Positions 35,518-45,881 of a stretch of 47,320 bases of DNA are shown here, piece by piece. Within the stretch, counting starts at the first letter, position 1, and each line of letters opens with the position of its first letter. Origin of the DNA: a bacterium (GTDB taxonomy: Bacteria > Bacteroidota > Bacteroidia > NS11-12g > UBA9320); assembly GCA_018223105.1 (NCBI GenBank), contig JAAEYY010000013.1, forward strand, positions 1 to 47,320, written 5' to 3'. The notes beneath the pieces were generated by a model that saw nothing but the letters and a program-made list of their open reading frames with translations, ran no database searches and had not been told where the DNA came from. Made by a program: the position numbers and the translations under genes.

Positions 35518-35826
35518 ATGAACAAACAAGCTATTACACTAAAAGAGACAGGATCTGATGCAATGGATGCTCGCAACATGATCCTAAAATTAATCGACTG
35601 CCAAATTAATAACTATAAGATGCAGTTTATCACGAAATGGGAGGGTGATCACTCAGCCGATGCTGCTGCCAAAGACAAAAAGATTGCTTATCTCAGAAAA
35701 AAGAAAGAAGAAATAATTGAAAAGTTTAGACAAATACCTTTCGAGAATGTAGATCTGGATATTAGTCTTGATTTTCAAGTTAAAGAATGTGAAGCGGAAC
35801 TAAAAGTTCACGAAATGGCTTCATAG
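35518..35826 (+). CDS. Small coiled-coil protein of the dab operon
   Basis: 102 residues, starting 13 bp after the dabA stop and ending before a strong terminator, so it is almost certainly co-transcribed with dabBA. I recognise no family. The sequence is charged and helical, with a Lys/Glu-rich coiled-coil middle (KIAYLRKKKEEIIEKFRQI) and an acidic end (NVDLDISLDFQVKE). There is no signal peptide or membrane helix, so it is cytoplasmic. It has two cysteines. It could be an accessory or regulatory subunit of the transporter, or an unrelated passenger. Confidence 0.75.
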   Translation: MNKQAITLKETGSDAMDARNMILKLIDCQINNYKMQFITKWEGDHSADAAAKDKKIAYLRKKKEEIIEKFRQIPFENVDLDISLDFQVKECEAELKVHEMAS

Positions 35827-35844
35827 TGATTATGTTGTAAGAGT

Positions 35845-35882
35845 AAAAGCCCGGTAGAAGTCTTCTATCGGGCTTTTTATTT
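35845..35882 (+). terminator. Rho-independent terminator of the dab operon
   Basis: A long stem (AAAAGCCCGGTAGAAG pairing with CTTCTATCGGGCTTTTT, one G-T pair) ends in a T-run, 19 bp after the small coiled-coil gene. Confidence 0.9.
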
Positions 35883-35994
35883 TGTATTGAAATATTCTAG
35901 AATTACCCAGTTGCTCCGCTATCACTTTTAGTATCTCTGCATTTCTTTTAACATCTTGATGGGGCTTCATTTATACGGATATAAGAAATTATGA

Positions 35995-38355
<2,361 letters not shown>

Positions 38356-38370
38356 AGTAATATGATATTG

Positions 38371-38405
38371 AAAAAGCGTCATCAAATTTTTGGTGACGCT
38401 TTTTT
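38371..38405. terminator. Bidirectional terminator between katG and the SOUL gene
   Basis: AAAAAGCGTCA / TGACGCTTTTTT stem with A-run and T-run on either side, placed between the converging stop codons. It can serve both strands. Confidence 0.88.
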
Positions 38406-38411
38406 ATTTAC

Positions 38412-38996
38412 CTAATCCTTTAATTCAACAATTACTTCATTTCTTCGGTTGATCAAGTCATAAGGAGGGTTGTAACCCAGATAGCTAAATTTATTCTTGT
38501 GTTCTATTCCCTCTTTCTCTAAAAGCTTTTTAAGCTTATCAATATGTGTATTGATTTTATCGTCATTTGCCCAACCTCCAAAGGAAATAGCAGCAACTTT
38601 TTTCTCGGGTTCTTCTTCAAATTTCACATTTGGATCAGAAGGTTTTGGAGCATCTTTCAGGTCTATTCCTTCCGGTAATTTGAATTTCATTGTTACAGAA
38701 TCCTCCATGGTCATGCTTACAGGAGAAGTCATTGCGATATTCTGTTTCTTTTCGTTTCCACCAAAGATATAGTTTGCAAGTTTTCGAAACCCTTGAGAAG
38801 AATTCTCACTGTAAGATTTTGCTTTCATTGCTGTATAAGAAAAAACAGCTGGCTCGTATTTTCGAATCTCAAAAGTCCCATAATCCTTTATAACGGTGTA
38901 TTTATGTTGCTCGGTTTTATTGGTGTTTCTTCTAATCATAAATATTATAATCCCAATAATTACTACAGCAGTTAAAATAATCAAAATGGTCTTCAT
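38412..38996 (-). CDS. SOUL-family heme-binding protein
   Basis: 194 residues. One N-terminal membrane helix (residues 3-22) anchors a SOUL/HBP domain, with motifs YGTFEIRKYEPAVFSYTAM, FRKLANYIFGGNEKKQNIAM, TSPVSM and SYLGYNPPY. Family members bind heme or porphyrins. The anchor leaves the domain in the periplasm, or facing the cytoplasm if the helix is inverted; the positive residues after the helix (RRNTNK) do not decide this clearly. Convergence with katG, another heme protein, is suggestive of a common theme but is not proof of one. Confidence 0.88.
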   Translation of the reverse strand: MKTILIILTAVVIIGIIIFMIRRNTNKTEQHKYTVIKDYGTFEIRKYEPAVFSYTAMKAKSYSENSSQGFRKLANYIFGGNEKKQNIAMTSPVSMTMEDSVTMKFKLPEGIDLKDAPKPSDPNVKFEEEPEKKVAAISFGGWANDDKINTHIDKLKKLLEKEGIEHKNKFSYLGYNPPYDLINRRNEVIVELKD

Positions 38997-39083
38997 TTTA
39001 CTATAAAACAGCTAAAGTGCTAGAATGTTGAAAGCATAAAACACATTACCTATCCTAACTTGTTGTTACTAATAGATTCTAAT

Positions 39084-40499
39084 ATGCGTATTCTATTAAC
39101 CGGTGCAACCGGATATATTGGTAAACGACTTTTGCCGGCTTTGGTAAAGGAGGGACATGAGGTTATTTGTTGTGTTCGAGACAAGAAAAGATTTAATCCT
39201 CCTGAGTCTATGTTGGGGCAGATTGAAGTAGTCCAGTTAGATTTATTGGATAGAGATTCTCTCAGTGAAATTCCGAACGATATAGATGTAGCGTATTATT
39301 TGGTGCATTCAATGTCTTCCGGAGACGATTATAAAGAACTAGAACATCGCTCCGCACTTAACTTCAAGGAAGCAATGGAGGGAACATTAGTGAAGCAGGT
39401 TATCTATCTCAGTGGAATTGTAAACGAAGATGAACTGTCTGAGCACTTATCTTCTAGAAAACAAGTTGAAGATGATTTGGCCTCAGGAAGCTATGCTTTT
39501 ACATGTTTAAGAGCGGGGATTGTAATTGGTTCCGGTAGTGCCTCATTTGAAATAATGAGAGATTTGGTGGAGAAACTGCCAATTATGGTTACACCAAAAT
39601 GGCTTTTAACAAGGTGCCAGCCTATTGCAGTGAGTGATGTTATACACTTTCTCACAGAAAGTATTTTAAGAGAAGAAACCTTTAATAAATCTTTTGATAT
39701 TGGGGGTGATGAGATATTTACCTATCGTGAGATGCTGCTTGGGATAGCAAAAGTGCGAAAGCTCAAAAGGTATATTTGGACTGTTCCGGTGATGACCCCC
39801 AAACTGTCCTCTTACTGGTTGTATTTTGTAACCTCAACTTCATTTAGCCTAGCCAGCTCTCTAGTGCAGAGCATGAAGGTGGAAGTGGTTTGTAAAGACG
39901 ACGAACTCAAGCAAATATTAAATATTAAAACAATTTCCTACAGTGAAGCACTTGAAAGAGCCTTTAATAAACTGGAAAGAAACGAAATAGTATCCAGCTG
40001 GAAGGATGCATATTCAAGCAGTGGGACCAATTTTAATATTTCCGATTTTATTTCTGTTCCCGAGCATGGATGCTTTAAAGATAAACGATTGAAGAAGGTT
40101 GAATGTCCTGAGAAATCTTGGGCGAAGGTATGGAGCATCGGAGGCGCAAACGGCTGGTATTATGGCAATTCGCTATGGAAAATTAGAGGTTATTTAGATA
40201 AACTGGTAGGAGGTGTAGGATTGCGCAGAGGGAGAACTAATCAAGATTCCATTTCAGCTGGTGATGCTTTGGATTTTTGGAGGGTCTTATATGCCGATAA
40301 AGAAGAAAAGAGGCTTCTACTTTTTGCTGAAATGAAATTGCCCGGAGAAGCCTGGTTGGAGTTCAAAATGAAAGATGGTCAGCTTGTTCAAACTGCTACT
40401 TTCAGACCCCGAGGTGTTGCCGGTAGATTGTATTGGTTTTCTGTATATCCCTTTCACGGGTTTATTTTTCAAGGGTTGATAAGTGAACTTAGCAAATAA
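39084..40499 (+). CDS. NAD(P)-binding SDR / DUF2867 fusion protein
   Basis: 471 residues from the ATG at 39084; the frame extends to a TTG at 39060, but the ATG opens the nucleotide-binding strand directly (MRILLTGATGYIGKRLLPAL). Gly7-Gly13 form the Rossmann GATGYIG motif. The N-terminal ~300 residues are an atypical SDR (NmrA-like, with YYLVHSM and IYLSGIV). The C-terminal ~150 residues are DUF2867 (WSIGGANGWYYGN, GLRRGRTN, TATFRPRGVAGRLYWF). Such fusions are common in bacteria, with unknown substrates. No operon partner is evident. Confidence 0.85.
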   Translation: MRILLTGATGYIGKRLLPALVKEGHEVICCVRDKKRFNPPESMLGQIEVVQLDLLDRDSLSEIPNDIDVAYYLVHSMSSGDDYKELEHRSALNFKEAMEGTLVKQVIYLSGIVNEDELSEHLSSRKQVEDDLASGSYAFTCLRAGIVIGSGSASFEIMRDLVEKLPIMVTPKWLLTRCQPIAVSDVIHFLTESILREETFNKSFDIGGDEIFTYREMLLGIAKVRKLKRYIWTVPVMTPKLSSYWLYFVTSTSFSLASSLVQSMKVEVVCKDDELKQILNIKTISYSEALERAFNKLERNEIVSSWKDAYSSSGTNFNISDFISVPEHGCFKDKRLKKVECPEKSWAKVWSIGGANGWYYGNSLWKIRGYLDKLVGGVGLRRGRTNQDSISAGDALDFWRVLYADKEEKRLLLFAEMKLPGEAWLEFKMKDGQLVQTATFRPRGVAGRLYWFSVYPFHGFIFQGLISELSK

Positions 40500-40586
40500 T
40501 TGTTCTTTAATTAATATGCTTCCCAGATGAACTAAGAGCAGCATCAATCTGTTGTATAAACAGGTATCACCTTAAATGCTTAAATA

Positions 40587-40754
40587 ATGTTTAATCTATT
40601 CAAAAAGAAAACGAAACTCGAGAAGTTAGACGATCAATATAAGCGTCTTTTAGAACGCTCTTTTGAGATGTCGAAAGTCAATCGTGCAGAAAGCGATCGT
40701 TTACAGGCCGAAGCCGCTGAAATATTGAATCAGATTGAAGAATTAAAGTCGTAA
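40587..40754 (+). CDS. Lacal_2735-type small protein
   Basis: 55 residues starting MFNLFKKKTKLEKLDDQYKR. The N-terminal MF.LFKKK followed by a charged two-helix body (LLERSFEMSKVNRAESDRLQ) matches the Lacal_2735 family of small Bacteroidota proteins as I know it. The product is cytoplasmic and probably a helical hairpin; its function is unknown. It stands alone between the SDR gene and the exporter-like gene at 40898. Confidence 0.75.
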   Translation: MFNLFKKKTKLEKLDDQYKRLLERSFEMSKVNRAESDRLQAEAAEILNQIEELKS

Positions 40755-40807
40755 CCGACTAAATATCAGCAGTAAAAAATGCTCTAAATTTAGATTTGAT
40801 CATGTGA

Positions 40808-40838
40808 TTGATTTGGCGTATAATTGAAAATAATTTTG
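40808..40838 (+). promoter_or_regulatory. Promoter of the small exporter-like gene
   Basis: TTG (40808-40810), 20-bp spacer, TAATTTTG (40831-40838): a full match to the Bacteroidota -33/-7 pattern. The predicted transcript start near 40843 lies just before a 15-codon leader frame and 55 bp before the ATG at 40898. Confidence 0.65.
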
Positions 40839-40847
40839 AAAGACCTT

Positions 40848-40895
40848 ATGAAAATCTCGAAAGAAAGACCTAAATTGCGGAGCTACTATTTTTAA
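40848..40895 (+). CDS. Possible 15-residue leader peptide
   Basis: ATG-initiated frame MKISKERPKLRSYYF whose TAA ends 2 bp before the ATG of the next gene, downstream of a good promoter. The close spacing would allow re-initiation and control by translation. The frame is short and could be chance. Confidence 0.3.
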   Translation: MKISKERPKLRSYYF

Positions 40896-40897
40896 CC

Positions 40898-41344
40898 ATG
40901 CTATCAGATATTTTAGGAACCTTTGCTATTTCTTTATCACCTTTAGGTGAGTCCAGAGTCGGAATCCCGTACGGAGTATTAAATGGATTGCCTGTGTTTT
41001 GGGCTTTTGTAATTGGTTTAAGTGCCAACCTTTTGGTTTTTCCCGTATTTAATTTCTTGATAAATAGATTAGATCAAAAACTTTGGAGGTTTCATTTTTA
41101 TCGTGGAATGAGCCTGCGTATGATGAGAAGATCTAAGAGAATGCTAGGTCAGCAGATTCAGAAGTATGGATTTTGGGGACTCATGGTCTTTGTGATGATA
41201 CCCTTACCGGTAACTGGAGCATATATGGGAGTAATAGGATCCAAGGTTTTTTCTATTAAATCGAAACAAGCATTTTTGGCCATCAGCATAGGAGTTACAA
41301 TCTCGGCCAGTATTATCGCTGCATTTTCTCATTTCGCAGCTTAA
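40898..41344 (+). CDS. Small multi-drug export family membrane protein (COG2426-like)
   Basis: 148 residues with about four membrane helices. It carries the family signs: an N-terminal SPLGESRVGIPYGVLNGLP loop, and MIPLPVTGAYMGVIGSKVF near residue 107. It resembles PF06695 ('putative small multi-drug export protein'), a name based on weak evidence, so the actual substrate is unknown. The gene is monocistronic with its own promoter. Confidence 0.8.
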   Translation: MLSDILGTFAISLSPLGESRVGIPYGVLNGLPVFWAFVIGLSANLLVFPVFNFLINRLDQKLWRFHFYRGMSLRMMRRSKRMLGQQIQKYGFWGLMVFVMIPLPVTGAYMGVIGSKVFSIKSKQAFLAISIGVTISASIIAAFSHFAA

Positions 41345-41362
41345 TTACAAAGAAGTAAATTG

Positions 41363-41394
41363 AAAAAAAAAAGACACCTGATATTCAGGTGCCT
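41363..41394 (-). terminator. Terminator of the fasciclin gene
   Basis: On the minus strand GGCACCTGA / TCAGGTGTC with a two-base loop is followed by about ten T. The plus strand lacks a T-run, so it acts for the fasciclin gene. Confidence 0.88.
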
Positions 41395-41420
41395 TCTAAT
41401 TTCATGTTAAGTAAATCTAC

Positions 41421-42059
41421 TTATAACTCAGGTAGTAGAACAGCGTCTATCACGTGCACAACTCCATTAGAAGCTGAAAAGTTAGCAGCTGTAATTTTAG
41501 CTGTGCTATTGATTGCATCAATACTTAGGTCAGGATTTACTGAGAATGAAGATCCTAATAATGTTTCAATGTTTCTTGGGTTTTTCTTAGGAACCACACT
41601 ATTTGCAGCTCTTCTGCCTTCTGTTACATGGTACAATAAAACGTTGAGTACTGTTGCAGAGGGAATATCATAAATATCATCAGCTCCTAAAGCATCATAC
41701 AAATTGAAGAATGCAGAGTCTGCCGGAGCAAAAACGGTGTACTGATCTGTTCCATTTAAGAATAGGTCAACAAGTGCAGTACCTTCTAAAGAGTCTACAT
41801 AAGAAAGAGCCGTAACTAGTTCGTTAAAGTTGTTGTTGATTGCAATTTCAGCTATAGATTCTTCTGTTTTCTTTAATGCTTTAGCATCTGATCCGTCTAA
41901 TGCAGTTAAGGCGGTAGGCTCTTCAATGGCTACTCTACTGCTGTTCTGTTTCTGGATACCGTTAGTAGATTTTAATACGTCTTCTTTTTGGCAAGATGAT
42001 GCCACGAGAATCATTGCACCTAGTGCTAATGAGTAAGTAAGGTTTTTTAAGTTTTTCAT
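41421..42059 (-). CDS. Fasciclin (FAS1) domain lipoprotein
   Basis: 212 residues. A type II signal peptide ends at the lipobox LVASSC (Cys23). A linker of ~40 residues precedes one FAS1 domain with the H1 motif YTVFAPADSAF, the central LLYHVTEG and the H2 motif NGVVHVIDAVLLPEL at the C-terminus. FAS1 lipoproteins act in cell adhesion or matrix contact. The mature N-terminus is QKEDVLKSTN, with acidic residues at +3 and +4 that resemble the Bacteroidota surface-export signal for lipoproteins, so a cell-surface location is plausible. Confidence 0.9.
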   Translation of the reverse strand: MKNLKNLTYSLALGAMILVASSCQKEDVLKSTNGIQKQNSSRVAIEEPTALTALDGSDAKALKKTEESIAEIAINNNFNELVTALSYVDSLEGTALVDLFLNGTDQYTVFAPADSAFFNLYDALGADDIYDIPSATVLNVLLYHVTEGRRAANSVVPKKNPRNIETLLGSSFSVNPDLSIDAINSTAKITAANFSASNGVVHVIDAVLLPEL

Positions 42060-42204
42060 GATGGTGTTTAGAGAAAGAAACAGGACAAAGTCCCATTTTG
42101 TTTAATGAAAGCAGAAAAAGATTAAACAAAAATATCTTAAGCTTTCTTAGCTTGCTCAGTATCAGGAACTAAACTATATTGTCGCAATTTTAATAATCAC
42201 CTGC

Positions 42205-43284
42205 TTGTACAATCTATTAAAACTTATATCCGCGATTTTCCTGTTTGCTGCAGCTTGCCAGGGTCAGCCATCCAATCATATAGAACCGGAAGTGCTTAAA
42301 TACCATGAAGACAGCATCAGCCTTCTTGCGGACACTCTTCCGGAGTTCAAAAACGATCCTCATGTCAAAGAAACACAAGGCAATCAAATCAGCGGTGTGG
42401 TCCGAACCATGATGCAAGATCGCGATGATAATTATTGGTTTGGCACTCAGAATGGCCTATGCCGGTATGATGGCAATCAGCTTTTGTATTTTGATATTAG
42501 GGACGCAAGTGGCGATAAAATTACGATAATGGCTATCGATGAAGATAAGCATGGCAATATATGGGTAGGCAGCACAGGAGGTCTAGTAAAGTTTGATGGT
42601 ACTTACTTTAGCTTGTACAGTGAAGAAAATGGCCTTGTTGACAATCACATATGGGCTGTAGAGGTAGATCAAAATGGAACAATTTGGATTGGAACTTATA
42701 ATGGAGCATGCACTTTTGATGGCACTTCATTCACTCCTTTCACTTTACCTAAAGGGAAGAAAGATTCCTTAAGAGGTGTATCTAGTGAGTATATGGTTCA
42801 CTCTATTATGGAAGATGCTCAAGGTAGTATTTGGTTTGGCACCAATGCCGGAGTTTGTGTATATGACGGAGATACTTTAAAACAGTATACTACTGATCAT
42901 GGACTACCTAGCAATTTTATTAATTCCATAATTCAAAACTCGGGAGGGGGTACTTGGGTGTCTACTGCCCATGATGGAATTTATACGATGAATGGTGATT
43001 CATTTTATAAAGCTATTGAGCTTTACGACCTGTATGGAAATAGTGTAGGCCCAATCATGCTAGACAGAAATGATAATATGTGGTTTGTCGCTAATGACAC
43101 TAACGTATGCAATTATGATTTACGTAAGTTGATTTGCTATAAAAGGAGGGGATACTTTAAATCGCATAAACCCTTTAGGTTCTATGAAGATAATTCAGGC
43201 CGAATCTGGTCTGTTGGTTTACTTGGAGCTTACCGTTTAGAAAGGAGTGAGTTTGTTAATGTGAATAGGGAAGGGCCGTGGTAA
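42205..43284 (+). CDS. Seven-bladed two-component-regulator propeller lipoprotein
   Basis: 359 residues from TTG 42205. No ATG or GTG in frame gives a better start, and the TTG opens a type II signal peptide (MYNLLKLISAIFLFAAAC, Cys18). Seven Reg_prop repeats follow, for example DDNYWFGTQNGLCRYDG, HGNIWVGSTGGLVKFDG and NGTIWIGTYNGACTFDG, the last being SGRIWSVGLLGAYRLE. Seven blades make one closed propeller, the module that forms the periplasmic sensor of hybrid two-component systems. Here no membrane helix, kinase or regulator domain follows, so it is a free-standing lipoprotein sensor or binding protein. It is convergent with the next gene (3-bp gap). Confidence 0.82.
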   Translation: MYNLLKLISAIFLFAAACQGQPSNHIEPEVLKYHEDSISLLADTLPEFKNDPHVKETQGNQISGVVRTMMQDRDDNYWFGTQNGLCRYDGNQLLYFDIRDASGDKITIMAIDEDKHGNIWVGSTGGLVKFDGTYFSLYSEENGLVDNHIWAVEVDQNGTIWIGTYNGACTFDGTSFTPFTLPKGKKDSLRGVSSEYMVHSIMEDAQGSIWFGTNAGVCVYDGDTLKQYTTDHGLPSNFINSIIQNSGGGTWVSTAHDGIYTMNGDSFYKAIELYDLYGNSVGPIMLDRNDNMWFVANDTNVCNYDLRKLICYKRRGYFKSHKPFRFYEDNSGRIWSVGLLGAYRLERSEFVNVNREGPW

Positions 43285-43287
43285 AAA

Positions 43288-45006
43288 CTATTGAAGTATG
43301 ACTGTACCTCTAGCCAGTTTATTTTTACTGTTGATTTGAATGAAGTAAGCGCCCGCAGATAACTCACTTAGATTCAGTTCTAGCTTTTGAGTTTCAGCTA
43401 ATAATTCTTGCTGCATTACTACATTGCCGCTGAGGTCTGTAATAATCAATACTGATGGAGTACCGGACTTTGGGGTATCTAAAGTAATGTTTCCTGTGCT
43501 AGGATTCGGATATATACCTAATTCTTTAGCCGAAAAGGTTGGTATTCCAATTGTCGCATTTTCTGTGAATTTCAGAATGAACATATCCTGAACTCCAGCT
43601 CCAAGCCAAAACACCGGTGCAGATCTTGGTCCAGCTATGAAGTTGCTTGAGAAGTATCCACCCCAAAATACATCTCCATTTCCACTACTTAGAACTGTTG
43701 TGTTTTCTTCACCTGAACCTCGCATATTAATAGCATCAATAAACTCTAAATTATTGGTATACTTAGCTAGATAGACATCGTTTGAATTGGAGAAAAGAAT
43801 AACGGTATCTTTTGAAGGATCTAGCTTTAATTCTCCTCCAAACTTACCTGCTAAATAGCAATTGCTGTTATCGTCTATTGCTAATGCTTGTGCTACATGA
43901 AAGGAAGAACCTTTAATAGAAAGAACGTTTAAAAAATTGCCACTGGCATCGTATTTCACCAAGAATGAATTGTTTACCGTATTAAAAAACAGCATTGCTG
44001 AGTCTGCTGAAGGGTCGAAATCCACATCACCCAAAATCCTTCCTGCCACAAATACATTTCCTGAAGCATCAGCTTCAATATCTAAACCTGCTTCAACTGA
44101 AACGGCGCTTCCATTTTCACTTCCAATTCCAATGGACCATTGATACTCTCCGTTTTTATTGTATTTAGCAATAAAGATATCTTCTTGACCATTACTTGTA
44201 TGATTAGCAGTGCCCGCTCCCGGATCAAAATCTGTAGTGCCAAAATAGAAACCGGTGATAAGTACATTATCCTGTGGATCAATTTTTAATTGAAGAATTC
44301 TTTGGTCTTGAATTCCTCCGATGGCATGGCCCCACAGAAGTTTTCCATTTGAGTTAAACTTAGCAAGGTATGCTTCTCCTAAACTTCCCGGCGTAGTTAA
44401 GGTAACCGACCCAGATAATTGCATTGTTGAAAAGAATGCACCTCCTATGTAAACATTGCCCTCAGAGTCGCAATCCACTCCCGATGGGAGATCTGCCGCT
44501 GAAGTTCCGGTCGTATTGTGAAATGCCTTCGCCCATTTGAAATTACCATCTGTATCAAACTTTGCCAAGTACACGCATGGTCCGTACCCGCTGCTGTCGG
44601 CATTTATTTCAAACACACCACTTCCGGGGTCCATATCTACTGTATTACTAATTACACCGGTGATATAAAAATTGCCATTCCCGTCTAATGCTATTCCGGT
44701 TCCTCTATCGAATGCTGTGCCACCTAATTGACGAGTCCAAATAGTATCTCCTGCAGCATCTAATTTGAGCATTATTGCTTGTCGATAGCCACCTTTTACA
44801 AGTGTGTCGGTTTTACCATCAACTCTAAAAATGCTGTATTCAAATTCTCCAATAGCATATACATTTCCATTCTCATCAATATCTATATCGTTCATCCGGT
44901 CTAGTCCGGCACCACCATAGTGATGCCCCCAGCCATAGTTTAATTGGGCCTGAGTAGCTGTGCAAAAAAGTAAAAGGAAACAAAGTTGGGTAAAACATCG
45001 GGTCAT
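43288..45006 (-). CDS. SBBP beta-propeller T9SS-secreted protein
   Basis: 572 residues. A signal peptide (MTRCFTQLCFLLLFCTATQA) leads into seven beta-propeller repeats of the SBBP type, each with a phrase such as IDENGNVYAIGEF, LDGNGNFYITGVI, CDSEGNVYIGGAF or IDPQDNVLITGFY. The T9SS type A sorting domain is at the C-terminus (GIYPNPSTGNITL, ending GTVILQ). The propeller probably binds a ligand outside the cell; no catalytic motif is seen. A full TTG-N19-TATTTTTG promoter precedes it. Confidence 0.88.
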   Translation of the reverse strand: MTRCFTQLCFLLLFCTATQAQLNYGWGHHYGGAGLDRMNDIDIDENGNVYAIGEFEYSIFRVDGKTDTLVKGGYRQAIMLKLDAAGDTIWTRQLGGTAFDRGTGIALDGNGNFYITGVISNTVDMDPGSGVFEINADSSGYGPCVYLAKFDTDGNFKWAKAFHNTTGTSAADLPSGVDCDSEGNVYIGGAFFSTMQLSGSVTLTTPGSLGEAYLAKFNSNGKLLWGHAIGGIQDQRILQLKIDPQDNVLITGFYFGTTDFDPGAGTANHTSNGQEDIFIAKYNKNGEYQWSIGIGSENGSAVSVEAGLDIEADASGNVFVAGRILGDVDFDPSADSAMLFFNTVNNSFLVKYDASGNFLNVLSIKGSSFHVAQALAIDDNSNCYLAGKFGGELKLDPSKDTVILFSNSNDVYLAKYTNNLEFIDAINMRGSGEENTTVLSSGNGDVFWGGYFSSNFIAGPRSAPVFWLGAGVQDMFILKFTENATIGIPTFSAKELGIYPNPSTGNITLDTPKSGTPSVLIITDLSGNVVMQQELLAETQKLELNLSELSAGAYFIQINSKNKLARGTVILQ

Positions 45007-45026
45007 AGTTTCAGGTTTTAATCAAT

Positions 45027-45056
45027 CAAAAATATAGGAATCTGCAACTAAAACAA
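45027..45056 (-). promoter_or_regulatory. Promoter of the SBBP gene
   Basis: On the minus strand TTG (45054-45056), 19-bp spacer, TATTTTTG (45027-45034), 20 bp before the ATG at 45006. This exactly matches the phylum's consensus. Confidence 0.75.
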
Positions 45057-45168
45057 GGATGGATATTTTTAGACTACTGAATAAGGAACACTTTCTTTGA
45101 TTGAGGATGATATAGTTACTTTAATACATGAAAAGTTACTGTGATCCGGATAGGGAGCATTTTTGCTC

Positions 45169-45744
45169 TTAAACATTGAAAGATTCAAGTTCAATATGCT
45201 TTCCAGGCCGTAGGTTCTCCAACCCTTCACTGCCAATCCTCACCCTAATCAACCTTAAGGTGGGAAATCCCACTGCAGCCGTCATTTTTCTTACTTGCCG
45301 ATATTTCCCTTCTTTAATGGTGATGGAAATCCAACTTGTGATTTTATCCCTATCTCGCTCAGCCCTTGGAGATGGCGGAACTTTTGGTGCCGTCTCAAGT
45401 ATTCTTGCTTTTGCTGGTAAAGTAGTGTAAACTCGTTTTTTTAGTTTGATCTCAACTCCTCTTTGTATTTCATTAATTGCCTTCTCATCTATTTTTCCTT
45501 CCACCTGAACATAATATTCCTTCTCTACATTTTTAGATTGAACATAGTTGCTGGTTTTTCCATCCGTGGTAAGGAATAATAAACCTTCAGAGTTTTCGTC
45601 TAATCTCCCAACCGACATCGTGCCTTCCGGAAAATCACCCAGCTCTGAAAGCAGTTTTTTGTTCCTTCTTCTGTTTTGATTGTTTACAAATTGAGATAGG
45701 TAGCCTGCTGGTTTATAAAGCTTAAAGTGTTGATCTTGGCCCAT
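45169..45744 (-). CDS. RluE/RsuA-type rRNA pseudouridine synthase
   Basis: 191 residues, without the N-terminal S4 domain found in RsuA and RluB, as in RluE. The catalytic Asp49 lies in GRLDENSEGLLFLT. Other family marks are FKLYKPAGYLSQF at the start, EKEYYVQVEGKI, and EGKYRQVRKMTAAVGFPTLR near the end. It should convert one uridine of 23S rRNA to pseudouridine. The gene stands alone; a weak GAGCA/TGCTC hairpin follows the stop at 45155-45168. Confidence 0.88.
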   Translation of the reverse strand: MGQDQHFKLYKPAGYLSQFVNNQNRRRNKKLLSELGDFPEGTMSVGRLDENSEGLLFLTTDGKTSNYVQSKNVEKEYYVQVEGKIDEKAINEIQRGVEIKLKKRVYTTLPAKARILETAPKVPPSPRAERDRDKITSWISITIKEGKYRQVRKMTAAVGFPTLRLIRVRIGSEGLENLRPGKHIELESFNV

Positions 45745-45831
45745 TTCTTATTACAAGTCTAGTAGTTTTAGAGAGAATGGCCATGGAATCTATGTCTTGG
45801 TATTAAATTGATTTCAATGAAAATATGAAAC

Positions 45832-45862
45832 AAAAAAAGGCCACGGATTCCCATGGCCTTTT
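45832..45862 (-). terminator. Terminator of the downstream-edge T9SS gene
   Basis: AAAGGCCATGG / CCGTGGCCTTT stem followed by seven T on the minus strand, placed 20 bp after the stop at 45882. Confidence 0.85.
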
Positions 45863-45881
45863 AGTAATAAGAACAATAATA

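Noticed and set aside
45155..45168. Hairpin GAGCA/TGCTC as terminator of the pseudouridine synthase gene
   Set aside because: The stem is only five base pairs and no T-run follows on the minus strand, so it is too weak to call.
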